DNA of 64,000 nt. Source: Kribbella soli (lineage in GTDB: Bacteria; Actinomycetota; Actinomycetes; Propionibacteriales; Kribbellaceae). Position 1 is the stretch's first letter, and the number at the start of each line of letters is the position of its first letter. The translations under genes and the position numbers were made by a program. The notes beneath the pieces were generated by a model. The model ran no database searches. It was given only the letters and a program-made list of their open reading frames with translations, and was not told where the DNA came from. Positions 32,924 to 41,700 of this stretch are shown one piece after another. The stretch covers positions 682,001 to 746,000 of the forward strand of contig NZ_SJJZ01000003.1 of NCBI RefSeq assembly GCF_004331345.1, written 5' to 3'.

Positions 32924-33319
32924 CTAGTGAGCGTGGTCACCGCGGTAGTACTCGAAGATGAACCCGCTCAGCGTGACGATGCCGATCCCGCAGCCGGCGA
33001 TGAACAGCCACCAGCCGAAGACGACGCCGAGGACGACCACCGCCAGCGTCAGCGCGCACCACAGCGGCCACCAGGAGTACGGCGGGAAGAAGCCGAGCTC
33101 GCCGGCCCCTTCGACGATCTCCGCTTCCTTGCGGTCCTCCGGCCGGGCGTCCATCCGCCGGGCGGTGACGCTCAGGTAGAACGCCACCAGCAGTGACAGG
33201 AAGAACGTCATCACCAGTGCGGTGGTGCCGGTCGGGTCCTCGGACATCAGCCAGTAGATCGGCGTGACGACGAGCACGAACACACTCAGGATCCCGAAGA
33301 CCCAGGCTTCGACCTTCAC
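32924..33319 (-). CDS. ctaF: Cytochrome c oxidase subunit IV (actinobacterial)
   Basis: The product has 131 residues with four membrane helices in pairs (FGILSVFVLVVTPIYWLM, TALVMTFFLSLLVAFYLSV, then WWPLWCALTLAVVVLGVVFG and LFIAGCGIGIVTLSGFIFEYY). The GELGFFPPYSWWPL stretch between the pairs is characteristic of this small actinobacterial subunit. It overlaps ctaD by 4 bases and ends the operon. Confidence 0.9.
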   Translation of the reverse strand: MKVEAWVFGILSVFVLVVTPIYWLMSEDPTGTTALVMTFFLSLLVAFYLSVTARRMDARPEDRKEAEIVEGAGELGFFPPYSWWPLWCALTLAVVVLGVVFGWWLFIAGCGIGIVTLSGFIFEYYRGDHAH

Positions 33320-35106
33320 GCCTTGTCCTTCCCGTCGTTCCCGGCATCGGACTCAGCATCGGACTCGACCTGCTCGACCAGGTGCTCGACGCGGCCCTGG
33401 TCCTCACCCGCGTCCAGCAGGTTGTCCTTGCCGGCCCGGTTGTCCGGGTACTCCGCGAGCGCCAGGTCGGCGTGGTGCAGGTCGAACGCCGGGGACTCCG
33501 AACGGATCCGGGGCAGCTTCTCGAAGTTGTGCCGCGGCGGCGGCGAGCTGGTCGCCCACTCCAGCGAGCGGCCCCAGCCCCACGGGTCGTCGACACCCAC
33601 CGGCGGGGTCTTGCGGGACTTGTAGATGTTGTAGAAGAACGGCAGCATCGACGCGCCCAGGATGAAGGCACCGACGCTGGACACCTCGTTCAGCGTGGTG
33701 AAGCCTTCGTTGGCGCCGTACGACGCGTAGCGCCGCGGCATGCCCTCGACGCCGAGCCAGTGCTGCACGAGGAACGTGGTGTGGAAGCCGATGAACAGCA
33801 GCCAGAAGTGCAGCTTGCCGAGCCGCTCGTCGAGCATCCGCCCGGTGAACTTCGGCCACCAGAAGTAGAACCCGGCGAACATCGCGAACACCACGGTGCC
33901 GAAGACGACGTAGTGGAAGTGCGCGACCACGAAGTACGAGTCGGACAGCTGGTAGTCCAGTGCCGGCGAGGCCAGGATGACGCCGGTCAGACCGCCGAAG
34001 AGGAAGGTGGTCAGGAAGCCCACCGACCAGAGCATCGGGGTGTCGAACGACACCGACCCGCCCCAGATCGTGCCGATCCAGTTGAAGAACTTCACGCCGG
34101 TCGGGACCGCGATCAGGAACGTCATGAACGAGAAGAACGGCAGGTTCACCGCGCCGGTGACGAACATGTGGTGTGCCCACACCGCCACCGAGAGGACCGC
34201 GATACCGAGGGTCGCGCTGACCAGACCGATGTAGCCGAAGACCGGCTTCCGGCTGAACACCGGCAGGATCTCGGTCACGATGCCGAAGAACGGCAGCGCG
34301 ATGATGTACACCTCGGGATGCCCGAAGAACCAGAACAGGTGTTGCCAAAGTATCGGCCCGCCGTTGGCCGCGTCGAAGACATGGGCCCCGAGTGTTCGGT
34401 CCGCCTCCAGCACCAGCAGCGCCGCCGCCAGGATCGGGAAGGCGATCAGGACCAGGATCGACGTGACCAGGATGTTCCAGGTGAAGATCGGCATCCGGAA
34501 CATCGTCATACCCGGAGCGCGCATGGTGATGATCGTGGTGATGAAGTTGACCGCACCCAGGATCGTGCCCAGACCGGCCATCCACAGACCCATGATCCAC
34601 AGGTCGCCGCCGATGCCCGGCGAACGGACCGCGTTCGACAGCGGGGCGTAGGCGAACCAGCCGAAGTCGGCCGCGCCGCCCGGGGTGAAGAAGCCGCTGA
34701 TCGTGATCAGGCCGCCGAACAGGAACAGCCAGAAGCTGAACATGTTCAGCCGCGGGAACGCGACGTCGGGGGCGCCGATCTGGATCGGCATGATCTCGTT
34801 CGCGAAGCCGACGAACAGCGGGGTCGCGAACAGCAGCAGCATGATCGTGCCGTGCATCGTGAAGAGCTGGTTGTACACCTCTTCGTTCACGATCTGCAGA
34901 CCCGGCTTGGCCAGCTCGGCGCGGATCAGCAGCGCCATCACGCCGCCGATCAGGAAGAACGCGAACGACGTGATCAGGTACATGTGCCCGATCAGCTTGT
35001 GGTCCGTCGTGGTCAGGTACTTGACCAGCAACTCGCCCTTGCTGCGCCGCCGGGGCAGCGCGCTGGTGCTACCGATAGCGCCGGTGCGCTCGGCGAAGTC
35101 GGTCAC
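33316..35106 (-). CDS. ctaD: Cytochrome c oxidase subunit I
   Basis: The product has 596 residues with twelve membrane helices. It holds heme a and the heme a3-CuB site. Key regions are HGTIMLLLFATPLF (low-spin heme His), LFWFFGHPEVYIIALP (CuB His and Tyr of the crosslinked pair), WAHHMFVTG (CuB His-His) and the late VAHFHYVVFG (heme ligands). The C-terminal ~65 residues are hydrophilic and acidic. It overlaps ctaC and ctaF by 4 bases each, forming a compact operon transcribed on the minus strand. Confidence 0.97.
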   Translation of the reverse strand: MTDFAERTGAIGSTSALPRRRSKGELLVKYLTTTDHKLIGHMYLITSFAFFLIGGVMALLIRAELAKPGLQIVNEEVYNQLFTMHGTIMLLLFATPLFVGFANEIMPIQIGAPDVAFPRLNMFSFWLFLFGGLITISGFFTPGGAADFGWFAYAPLSNAVRSPGIGGDLWIMGLWMAGLGTILGAVNFITTIITMRAPGMTMFRMPIFTWNILVTSILVLIAFPILAAALLVLEADRTLGAHVFDAANGGPILWQHLFWFFGHPEVYIIALPFFGIVTEILPVFSRKPVFGYIGLVSATLGIAVLSVAVWAHHMFVTGAVNLPFFSFMTFLIAVPTGVKFFNWIGTIWGGSVSFDTPMLWSVGFLTTFLFGGLTGVILASPALDYQLSDSYFVVAHFHYVVFGTVVFAMFAGFYFWWPKFTGRMLDERLGKLHFWLLFIGFHTTFLVQHWLGVEGMPRRYASYGANEGFTTLNEVSSVGAFILGASMLPFFYNIYKSRKTPPVGVDDPWGWGRSLEWATSSPPPRHNFEKLPRIRSESPAFDLHHADLALAEYPDNRAGKDNLLDAGEDQGRVEHLVEQVESDAESDAGNDGKDKA

Positions 35107-35987
35107 TTCTCGCCCCCTGTACCGGGAATGGTGGTGGCGTCGGCGCCGCCGGTTGCGGCGCCGGTCTGGCCCCTGGCGGCCAGTTCGCGCAGGTGTGCGT
35201 CGTACTCGTCGCGGGAGACCACCTTGACGGTGAAGACCATCCGGCTGTGGTAGAGCCCGCAGAGCTCAGCGCACTTGCCGGCGAAGGTGCCGGTCTTGGT
35301 CGGGGTCAGCTCGAACTTGTTCGTCTTGCCCGGGATCACGTCGAGCTTGAAGTAGAACGACGGCACCCAGAAGGAGTGGATGACGTCCGGCGAGGTCAGG
35401 TCGAAGTGGACCGACTCGTTCACCGGCAGCCACAGGGTGGCCGGCTTGTCCATCGTGCCGGTCTCCCAGACGCCCTGCTGCCCGTCGACGGTGTCCTTGT
35501 AGTTGAAGGTCCACTGCCACTGCTGGCCCACCACGTTCACGGTGTGCTGCGGGTTGGCGTCCATCCTCGTGACCTGGTTGCCGTGCTCGACGGTGTAGAA
35601 GAACAGCACACCGATGATCGCGAACGGGGCCAGGGTGTAGAGCACCTCGAGCGGCAGGTTGTACCGCACCTGCCGGGGTGCCTCGTCGTTGCGCTTGCGG
35701 TACCGCACCGAAACCCACAGGATCAGGCCCCAGACCATCACGCCGACGATCAGGGCGGCGATCCACGCCCCGATCCAGAGGCTGCGAATGGCCTCGGTCC
35801 GGTCCGATGCGCCCTCGGGCAGACCGAGTCGTTTCCACTGCTCAGTGGTCGCCGTCGAGCAACCGGTCAGCAGCAGGGTGCCGAGCACCACTGCACTGCC
35901 GACCAGCAGGCGACGCTTCGCCGGCCGTGTGGCGCCGGCAGAACCTGCCGGTCGCTCCTCCACTCCGGGCGTGCCGTTCGAACCCAC
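35103..35987 (-). CDS. ctaC: Cytochrome c oxidase subunit II, lipoprotein form
   Basis: The product has 294 residues from GTG 35987, with AAAGG 6 bases upstream. It has a lipobox (LLTGCS), two membrane helices (residues ~70-95 and 115-135), and an outer cupredoxin domain with the CuA motif CAELCGLYHSRM: Cys, Cys, His and Met all present, plus an upstream His in VIHSFW. The frame runs far upstream, but that is the shadow of the desulfurase gene. It is divergent from the cysteine desulfurase gene with a 94-base shared promoter region. Confidence 0.95.
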   Translation of the reverse strand: MGSNGTPGVEERPAGSAGATRPAKRRLLVGSAVVLGTLLLTGCSTATTEQWKRLGLPEGASDRTEAIRSLWIGAWIAALIVGVMVWGLILWVSVRYRKRNDEAPRQVRYNLPLEVLYTLAPFAIIGVLFFYTVEHGNQVTRMDANPQHTVNVVGQQWQWTFNYKDTVDGQQGVWETGTMDKPATLWLPVNESVHFDLTSPDVIHSFWVPSFYFKLDVIPGKTNKFELTPTKTGTFAGKCAELCGLYHSRMVFTVKVVSRDEYDAHLRELAARGQTGAATGGADATTIPGTGGEK

Positions 35988-36068
35988 GGGGCGCCTTTCC
36001 CTTCCCAAGTGAGACTGACGACCAAACACTACTGGACACCATTCGCGTCTCCGCGCATAGGTAGGGCT

Positions 36069-36081
36069 TAGCGTTTCCCCT
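36069..36081 (+). promoter_or_regulatory. Leaderless -10 element of the cysteine desulfurase gene
   Basis: TAGCGT (36069-36074) ends 7 bases before GTG 36082, which sets the start; no ribosome binding site is present. Confidence 0.55.
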
Positions 36082-37197
36082 GTGAGCGAGCGTACGTATC
36101 TGGACGCCGCATCGGCCGAGCCGATGCACCCTGCGGCACGGGAGATGTTGCTCTCGGCAGTGGATTCCGGATGGGCCGATCCGGTGCGTCTGCACCACGA
36201 GGGCCGGACCGCGAGACTGCTGCTGGACAACGCCCGCGCGGTCCTCGCGGACGCGGTCGGGGTGCGGCCGGACGAGTTGTACCTGACCACCTCCGGTACG
36301 GCGGCGATCCAGGCCGGTCTGACCGCGGTACGGGCCGCGCGCAGCCGGGTCGGGGCAACGATCGTGCACAGTGCGGTCGAGCATTCCGCCGTACTGCACA
36401 CGGCTGGAGAGGCGGCGGTCGAGGTCGGCGTGGACCGGCTGGGGCGGGTCGGGCTGGCCGCCTTCACAGACGCCGTACGGCGACCTGGTGTGGCTGTAGC
36501 TGCGCTGCAGTCGGCGAACCATGAGGTGGGGACGCGCCAGCCGATCGAGGCGGCAGCTGCGGCAGCAGGCGACGTACCGCTGTTTGTTGACGCGTCCGCG
36601 TCGGTCGCGCACGACGTCGTACCCGCGGGCTGGTCGGTGCTCGCGGCAAGCGCACACAAGTGGGGCGGACCCGCGGGTGTCGGGCTGCTGGCTGTGAAGA
36701 AGGGCACGCGGATCGCACCGGCGTGGCCGATGGACGAGCGGGAGGACGGCCTCTCCCCCGGGTTCCCGAACGTCCCCAACGCCCTGGCTGCAGCCGCTGC
36801 GTTGCAGGCGCGGCTGGCTGAGGCGGAGGAGCTCGGCAAGCAGCACAGGGCCTGGATCGACGAGGTACGCCGTCGTGTGGCCGCGGACATCCCCGATGTC
36901 GAAGTAGTAGGCGACGCGGACGACCGCCTGCCGCACATCCTCACGTTCTCCTGTCTCTATGTGGACGGTGAGGCGCTGGTGACCGCACTGGACGCTGAGG
37001 GGTTCGCCGTCTCCAGTGGTTCGGCCTGTACGTCGAGCACGCTCCGGCCCTCGCACGTGCTGGCAGCGATGGGCGTACTGACCCACGGCAACGTCCGTGT
37101 CTCTCTCGGGCGCGACACGACCCACGACGAGGTGCAGCGGTTCTGTGCTGTCCTTCCAGGACTGGTGCAGCGGATCCGGGCGGAGGTGGGGATGTGA
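36082..37197 (+). CDS. Cysteine desulfurase-type class V aminotransferase
   Basis: The product has 371 residues. It is a PLP enzyme that removes sulfur from cysteine as persulfide. Visible features are YLDAASAEPMHP at the N-terminus, SANHEVGTRQPIE, LAASAHKWGGPAGVGLL with the PLP lysine, and SSGSACTSS with the persulfide-forming cysteine. It is followed by a tusA-like gene that overlaps by 4 bases, so the sulfur is probably passed to TusA. The start is GTG 36082 on a leaderless transcript. Confidence 0.9.
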   Translation: MSERTYLDAASAEPMHPAAREMLLSAVDSGWADPVRLHHEGRTARLLLDNARAVLADAVGVRPDELYLTTSGTAAIQAGLTAVRAARSRVGATIVHSAVEHSAVLHTAGEAAVEVGVDRLGRVGLAAFTDAVRRPGVAVAALQSANHEVGTRQPIEAAAAAAGDVPLFVDASASVAHDVVPAGWSVLAASAHKWGGPAGVGLLAVKKGTRIAPAWPMDEREDGLSPGFPNVPNALAAAAALQARLAEAEELGKQHRAWIDEVRRRVAADIPDVEVVGDADDRLPHILTFSCLYVDGEALVTALDAEGFAVSSGSACTSSTLRPSHVLAAMGVLTHGNVRVSLGRDTTHDEVQRFCAVLPGLVQRIRAEVGM

Positions 37198-37406
37198 ACG
37201 TCGACCTGGACTGTCGCGGCCTGCTCTGTCCACTCCCGGTGATCAAACTGGCCAAAACGCTACCGACTGTTGCCGTGGGCGACACGGTGACAGTGCTGGC
37301 CGACGACCCGGCCGCGGCGACCGACATCCCGGCGTGGTGCCGGATGCGCTCTCAGGAGCTGGTGTCGGCCGGGGAAAACCAGTACGTCGTACGGCGAGTC
37401 AGCTGA
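37194..37406 (+). CDS. TusA-family sulfur carrier protein
   Basis: The product has 70 residues. It contains CRGLLCPLPVIKLAKTL, where the CPxP motif near residue 12 carries the active cysteine that accepts persulfide. It overlaps the desulfurase gene by 4 bases, which fits a sulfur relay for thiolation of tRNA or cofactors. Length is normal for the family. Confidence 0.9.
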   Translation: MNVDLDCRGLLCPLPVIKLAKTLPTVAVGDTVTVLADDPAAATDIPAWCRMRSQELVSAGENQYVVRRVS

Positions 37407-37419
37407 CACACTGCGCGAC

Positions 37420-37980
37420 GTGACCGACTTCGCGTACAAGCCGACGCTCACCGGGGACCTGGTGGTCCTGCGCCCACTGGACGAGGGCGACTACGACGCG
37501 CTACGCGCCGCCATGGACGACCCGGACGTCACCCGCCTGACCGGCAGCCACGGCGAGATCGGTGAGGAGCAGGCCCGCGAGTGGATGCGGACCCGCAAGG
37601 ACCAGACCGACCGGCTGGACCTCGCCATCGTCGACAAGACGTCGGGGGCCGTCGTCGGTGAGGCCGTGCTGAACAACTGGGACCCGGACAACCAGTGCTG
37701 CAGCTTCCGGATCCTGATCGGCCCGGCCGGCCAGGGCCGCGGCCTCGGGACCGAGGCGACGCGGCTGATCGTCGGCTACGGCATCGAGCAGCTCGGCCTG
37801 CACCGGATCAGCCTCGGCGTCTACGCGTTCAACCCGCGGGCCCAGCGCGCCTACGAGAAGGCGGGCTTCAAGGCCGAGGGCGTACTGCGGGACGCGCTGC
37901 GGTGGGACGGCGAGTGGGTCGACGAGATCGTGATGTCCGTACTGGCCCCCGAATGGATGCCGTCTATGGATACCGTCTGA
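37420..37980 (+). CDS. GNAT-family N-acetyltransferase (RimJ/RimL-like)
   Basis: The product has 186 residues. It begins with LVVLRPLDEGDYDALRAAM and has the acetyl-CoA loop GPAGQGRGLGTEATRLIVGY and the C-terminal NPRAQRAYEKAGFKAEGVLRDA, all typical of RimJ/RimL-type acetyltransferases. It may acetylate a protein N-terminus or a small amine; the target is unknown. The next gene's promoter is inside its last codons. Confidence 0.88.
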   Translation: MTDFAYKPTLTGDLVVLRPLDEGDYDALRAAMDDPDVTRLTGSHGEIGEEQAREWMRTRKDQTDRLDLAIVDKTSGAVVGEAVLNNWDPDNQCCSFRILIGPAGQGRGLGTEATRLIVGYGIEQLGLHRISLGVYAFNPRAQRAYEKAGFKAEGVLRDALRWDGEWVDEIVMSVLAPEWMPSMDTV

Positions 37981-37983
37981 GGT
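37971..37983 (+). promoter_or_regulatory. Leaderless -10 of the sirtuin gene, inside the end of the GNAT gene
   Basis: TACCGT (37971-37976) ends 7 bases before GTG 37984. Most of it overlaps the last codons and stop of the GNAT gene. Confidence 0.5.
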
Positions 37984-38706
37984 GTGATCAAGGCCGAACG
38001 CATCGCCGTACTGACCGGCGCCGGGATCTCGACCGCGTCGGGGATCCCCGACTTCCGGGGCCCGCAGGGGATATGGACGAAGAACCCGGCCGCAGAGGCG
38101 ATGTTCGACATCGACGAGTACGTCGCCAGTCGCGAGGTCCGGGTGGCGACCTGGAAGCACCGGCTGGCCGTGCCGGCGTGGACGGCCGAACCGAACCCGG
38201 GTCATCTCGCTCTGGTCGAGCTGGAGCGGCAGGGCCGTCTGACCGGTCTGATCACGCAGAACGTCGACGGGCTGCACCAGAAGGCCGGCTCGTCGCCGGA
38301 GCTGGTCCACGAGCTGCACGGCACGGTCTGGTACGTCGACTGTCTCCAGTGCGAGCGCCAGATCCCGATGGCCGACGTACTCCCCCGACTCGAGTCAGGC
38401 GACGAGGACCCGGCTTGTGAGGTGTGCGGCGGCATCCTGAAGTCCGCCACCGTCTCGTTCGGCCAGTCTCTCGACCGGGCGGTACTGGACCGAGCTGTCG
38501 CAGCCACCGAGTCAGCCGACCTGTTCCTGGCTGTCGGCACGTCACTGCAGGTCTACCCGGCCGCGGGTCTCTGCGACCTCGCGCTGAATGCCGGAAAGCC
38601 TCTGATCGTCATGAACGCACAACCGACGCCGTACGACGAGCAGGCGACGACTGTGCTGCGCACACCGATCGAGACGACACTGCCGGACCTCGTGACCTTA
38701 CCGTGA
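37984..38706 (+). CDS. Sir2-family NAD-dependent protein deacylase
   Basis: The product has 240 residues, a complete sirtuin. It shows GAGISTASGIPDFRG (NAD binding), TQNVDGLHQKAG with the catalytic region HGTVW, zinc cysteines CLQC and CEVCGG, and VGTSLQVYPAAGL. It removes acetyl or other acyl groups from lysines in the cytoplasm. The neighbouring GNAT gene invites a writer/eraser pair, but this is only an inference from order. Confidence 0.93.
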   Translation: MIKAERIAVLTGAGISTASGIPDFRGPQGIWTKNPAAEAMFDIDEYVASREVRVATWKHRLAVPAWTAEPNPGHLALVELERQGRLTGLITQNVDGLHQKAGSSPELVHELHGTVWYVDCLQCERQIPMADVLPRLESGDEDPACEVCGGILKSATVSFGQSLDRAVLDRAVAATESADLFLAVGTSLQVYPAAGLCDLALNAGKPLIVMNAQPTPYDEQATTVLRTPIETTLPDLVTLP

Positions 38707-38781
38707 CATTCGAGCCCTCCTCACGGTAAAAGGCGGCGGCTACCGTCCCCGGCAGGGTGAGTCGGCGGGGAGGGGCACGTG

Positions 38782-41700
38782 ATGCGCGGGTTCAGGCGTT
38801 CGACAGCAGGTTTCACCGCAGCCGCAGTGGTCGTACTGGGGTTGGGTACGGCAGCACCGGCTCCAGCCCAAGTGACGGCGGACAAGGTGATCACCGTCGC
38901 GGGCTCGTTGCAGAGCGAGTTGGGGTGCGCGACCGACTGGGATCCGGGCTGCGACGCGTCCAGTCTGGGTGCGAGTGCGCCGTACACGAAGGTGTTCGAC
39001 GTACCGGCGGGGTCGTACGAGTTCAAGGTCACGGTCAACAAGAGCTGGGACGAGAACTACGGCGCCGGCGGCGTGCGGGACGGCCAGAACATCCCGCTGC
39101 GGCTCGAAGGCCCGGCCAAGGTGCAGTTCAGTTACAACGACACTAGTCACGTTGTGACGATGACGCCGGTGGAGCTCGCCGGTCCGACGGTGACGGCCGC
39201 CGACAAGATGCTCGCGACACCGAGCCTGCGCCCGGACCTCACCAAGGAGCGGTTCTACTTCCTGATGGCTGACCGGTTCGCCAATGGCAACAAGGCGAAC
39301 GACGCCGGCGGACTCACCGGTGACCGGCTGCAGACCGGGCTCGATCCGAAGGACAAGGGTTTCTACCACGGCGGTGACCTCGCCGGAGTGATCCAGAAGC
39401 TCGACTACATCAAGTCCCTCGGTACGACGTCGATCTGGCTGACCCCGTCGTTCAAGAACCAACCGGTGCAGGGCTCCGGCGCCAATGCGAGCGCTGGGTA
39501 CCACGGGTACTGGATCACCGACTTCACCCAGATCGATCCGCACCTGGGCACCAACGCCGACATGCAGCAGCTGATCGACCTCGCGCACCGCAAGGGGATG
39601 AAGGTCTTCTTCGACATCATCACCAACCACACCGCGGACGTGATCGACTACCAGTCCGGCCAGTACGGCTACATCCCGAAGTCCACCTCGCCGTACAAGG
39701 ATGCCCAGGGCAAGGAATTCAACGACAAGGACTATGCCGGCACCGACACCTTCCCGGCGCTGGACAAGAACATCTCCTTCCCCAACATCCCGGTCTTCCG
39801 GACGCCGGCCGACGAGACCGTCAAGGTCCCGGCCTGGCTGAACGACCCGACGCTGTACCACAACCGCGGCGACTCGACGTTCGCCGGCGAGAGCGCGGAG
39901 TACGGCGACTTCGTCGGGCTGGACGACCTGTTCACCGAGCAGCCGAAGGTCCGGGACGGGATGATCGACGTCTACAAGACCTGGGCCGAGCTCGGGATCG
40001 ACGGGTTCCGGATCGACACCGTGAAGCATGTGAACATCGAGTTCTGGCAGAAGTTCTCGCCCGCGATCCTGGCGGCGGCGAAGAACGCCGGCTCGAAGAA
40101 CTTCTTCATGTTCGGCGAGGTCTTCGACGCGAACCCGCAGTTCATGTCGACCTACACGACCAAGGGCGCGCTGCAGGCGACGCTCGACTTCGGGTTCCAG
40201 CAGAGCGCGGTCGCGTACGCGAAGGGCGACCCGAGTACCAAGCTGCAGGACTTCTACGCGGACGACGACTACTACACCGACACGGACTCGAACGCGTACG
40301 AGCTGCCGACGTTCCTCGGCAACCACGACATGGGCCGTGTGGGCACGTTCCTGAAGCAGGGCGGCGCCGCCGGTCAGGACCTGCTCGCGCGGGACAAGCT
40401 GGCACATTCGCTGATGTACCTGACCCGCGGCCAGCCGGTCATCTACTACGGCGACGAGCAGGGCTTCACAGGTCCCGGTGGTGACAAGGACGCGCGGCAG
40501 GACATGTTCGCGACCCAGACCGCCGACTACGCGGACGACGAGGTCGTCGACGGCACGGGTACGACGACGATCGGCAACAAGGACAGGTACGACGTCAGCT
40601 CGCCGATGTACAAGCACATCGCGGCGATGGCGAAACTGCGTGCCAAGTACCCCGCCCTGTCCGACGGGCGACAGGTGCACAGGTACGCGTCCAAGGCCAA
40701 CGGCCTGTACGCGTTCAGTCGGATCGGCAGCGACAACGTCGAGTACCTGGTGGTCGCGAACAACTCGAACACCGCGGCCGCTGCGACGGTGGCGACGTAC
40801 GGACCGAACACGTGGCTCAAGCCTGTGTACGGCGGCTCAAAGTCGGTGAAGACCGACCGTGAGGGCAGGGTGGCCGTCAGCCAGGGTCCTCTGTCCGTGA
40901 CGGTGTACCAGGCCCAGACCAAGGTCCCGCCGCGGGCCAAGGCGCCCAACGTCTACATGAGCTCGCCAGAGGCCGGTGCAGCGGTCGGTGGGCGCGCAGA
41001 GATCGCTGCTGCGGTCCCAGCGAACACCCCGGTGACAGTGACGTTCGGCTACCGACCTGTGGGTACGACGGCGTGGAAGCGGCTCGGTGCCGACGACAAC
41101 GCGCCGTACCGCGTCTTCCACGACGTGTCCGGGCTGGCCAAGGGCACGCTGCTCGAGTACCGCGCCGTACTGCGGGATGCCTCGGGCAACTACTCGGTCT
41201 CCGGTTCGTACGGCGTGGTTGGTGACGCTGCTGCGCCGGGTGGCGGCGGTGGCGGGACAGGTCCCGTCGTACAGCCGGCCAACGTATCTGTCCCGGGAGA
41301 CCACAACAGTGAGATGGGCTGCGGCGGGGACTGGGCGCCGGACTGCGGGCAGGCTCAGCTGAAGCTGGACGCGAAGGACAAGGTCTGGAAGGGCACGTAC
41401 ACGTTGCCGCCCGGTGAGCACGCGTACAAGGCGGCGATCAACAAGACCTGGGACGAGAACTACGGCGCCGGCGGTGTGCTGAACGGCGCCAACATCTCGT
41501 ACACCGCACCGACCACACCGGTCACGTTCTACTACGAGCACGGACGGCACTTCGCCACGTCCACCGCACAGGGGCCGATCATCACTGCGCCCGGGTCGTT
41601 CCAGACCGCACTGGGCTGTCCGACGGACTGGGATCCGTCCTGCATGCGACCCTGGTTGACCGACGAGGACGGCGACGGGACCTACACCTGGTCCACCAGC

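Noticed and set aside
33382..35253. 623-codon plus-strand ORF opposite ctaD
   Set aside because: It is the complement of a highly conserved oxidase gene and reads as R/H/D/E-rich nonsense without a domain.
35103..36944. 613-codon version of ctaC
   Set aside because: Everything before GTG 35987 overlaps the cysteine desulfurase gene in antisense and has no domain. The lipoprotein signal begins after the GTG.
38722..38745. Hairpin ACGGTA / TACCGT before the amylopullulanase gene as a terminator
   Set aside because: The arms are only 6 bp with a 12-base loop and no T-run. The second arm could simply be a -10-like TACCGT.
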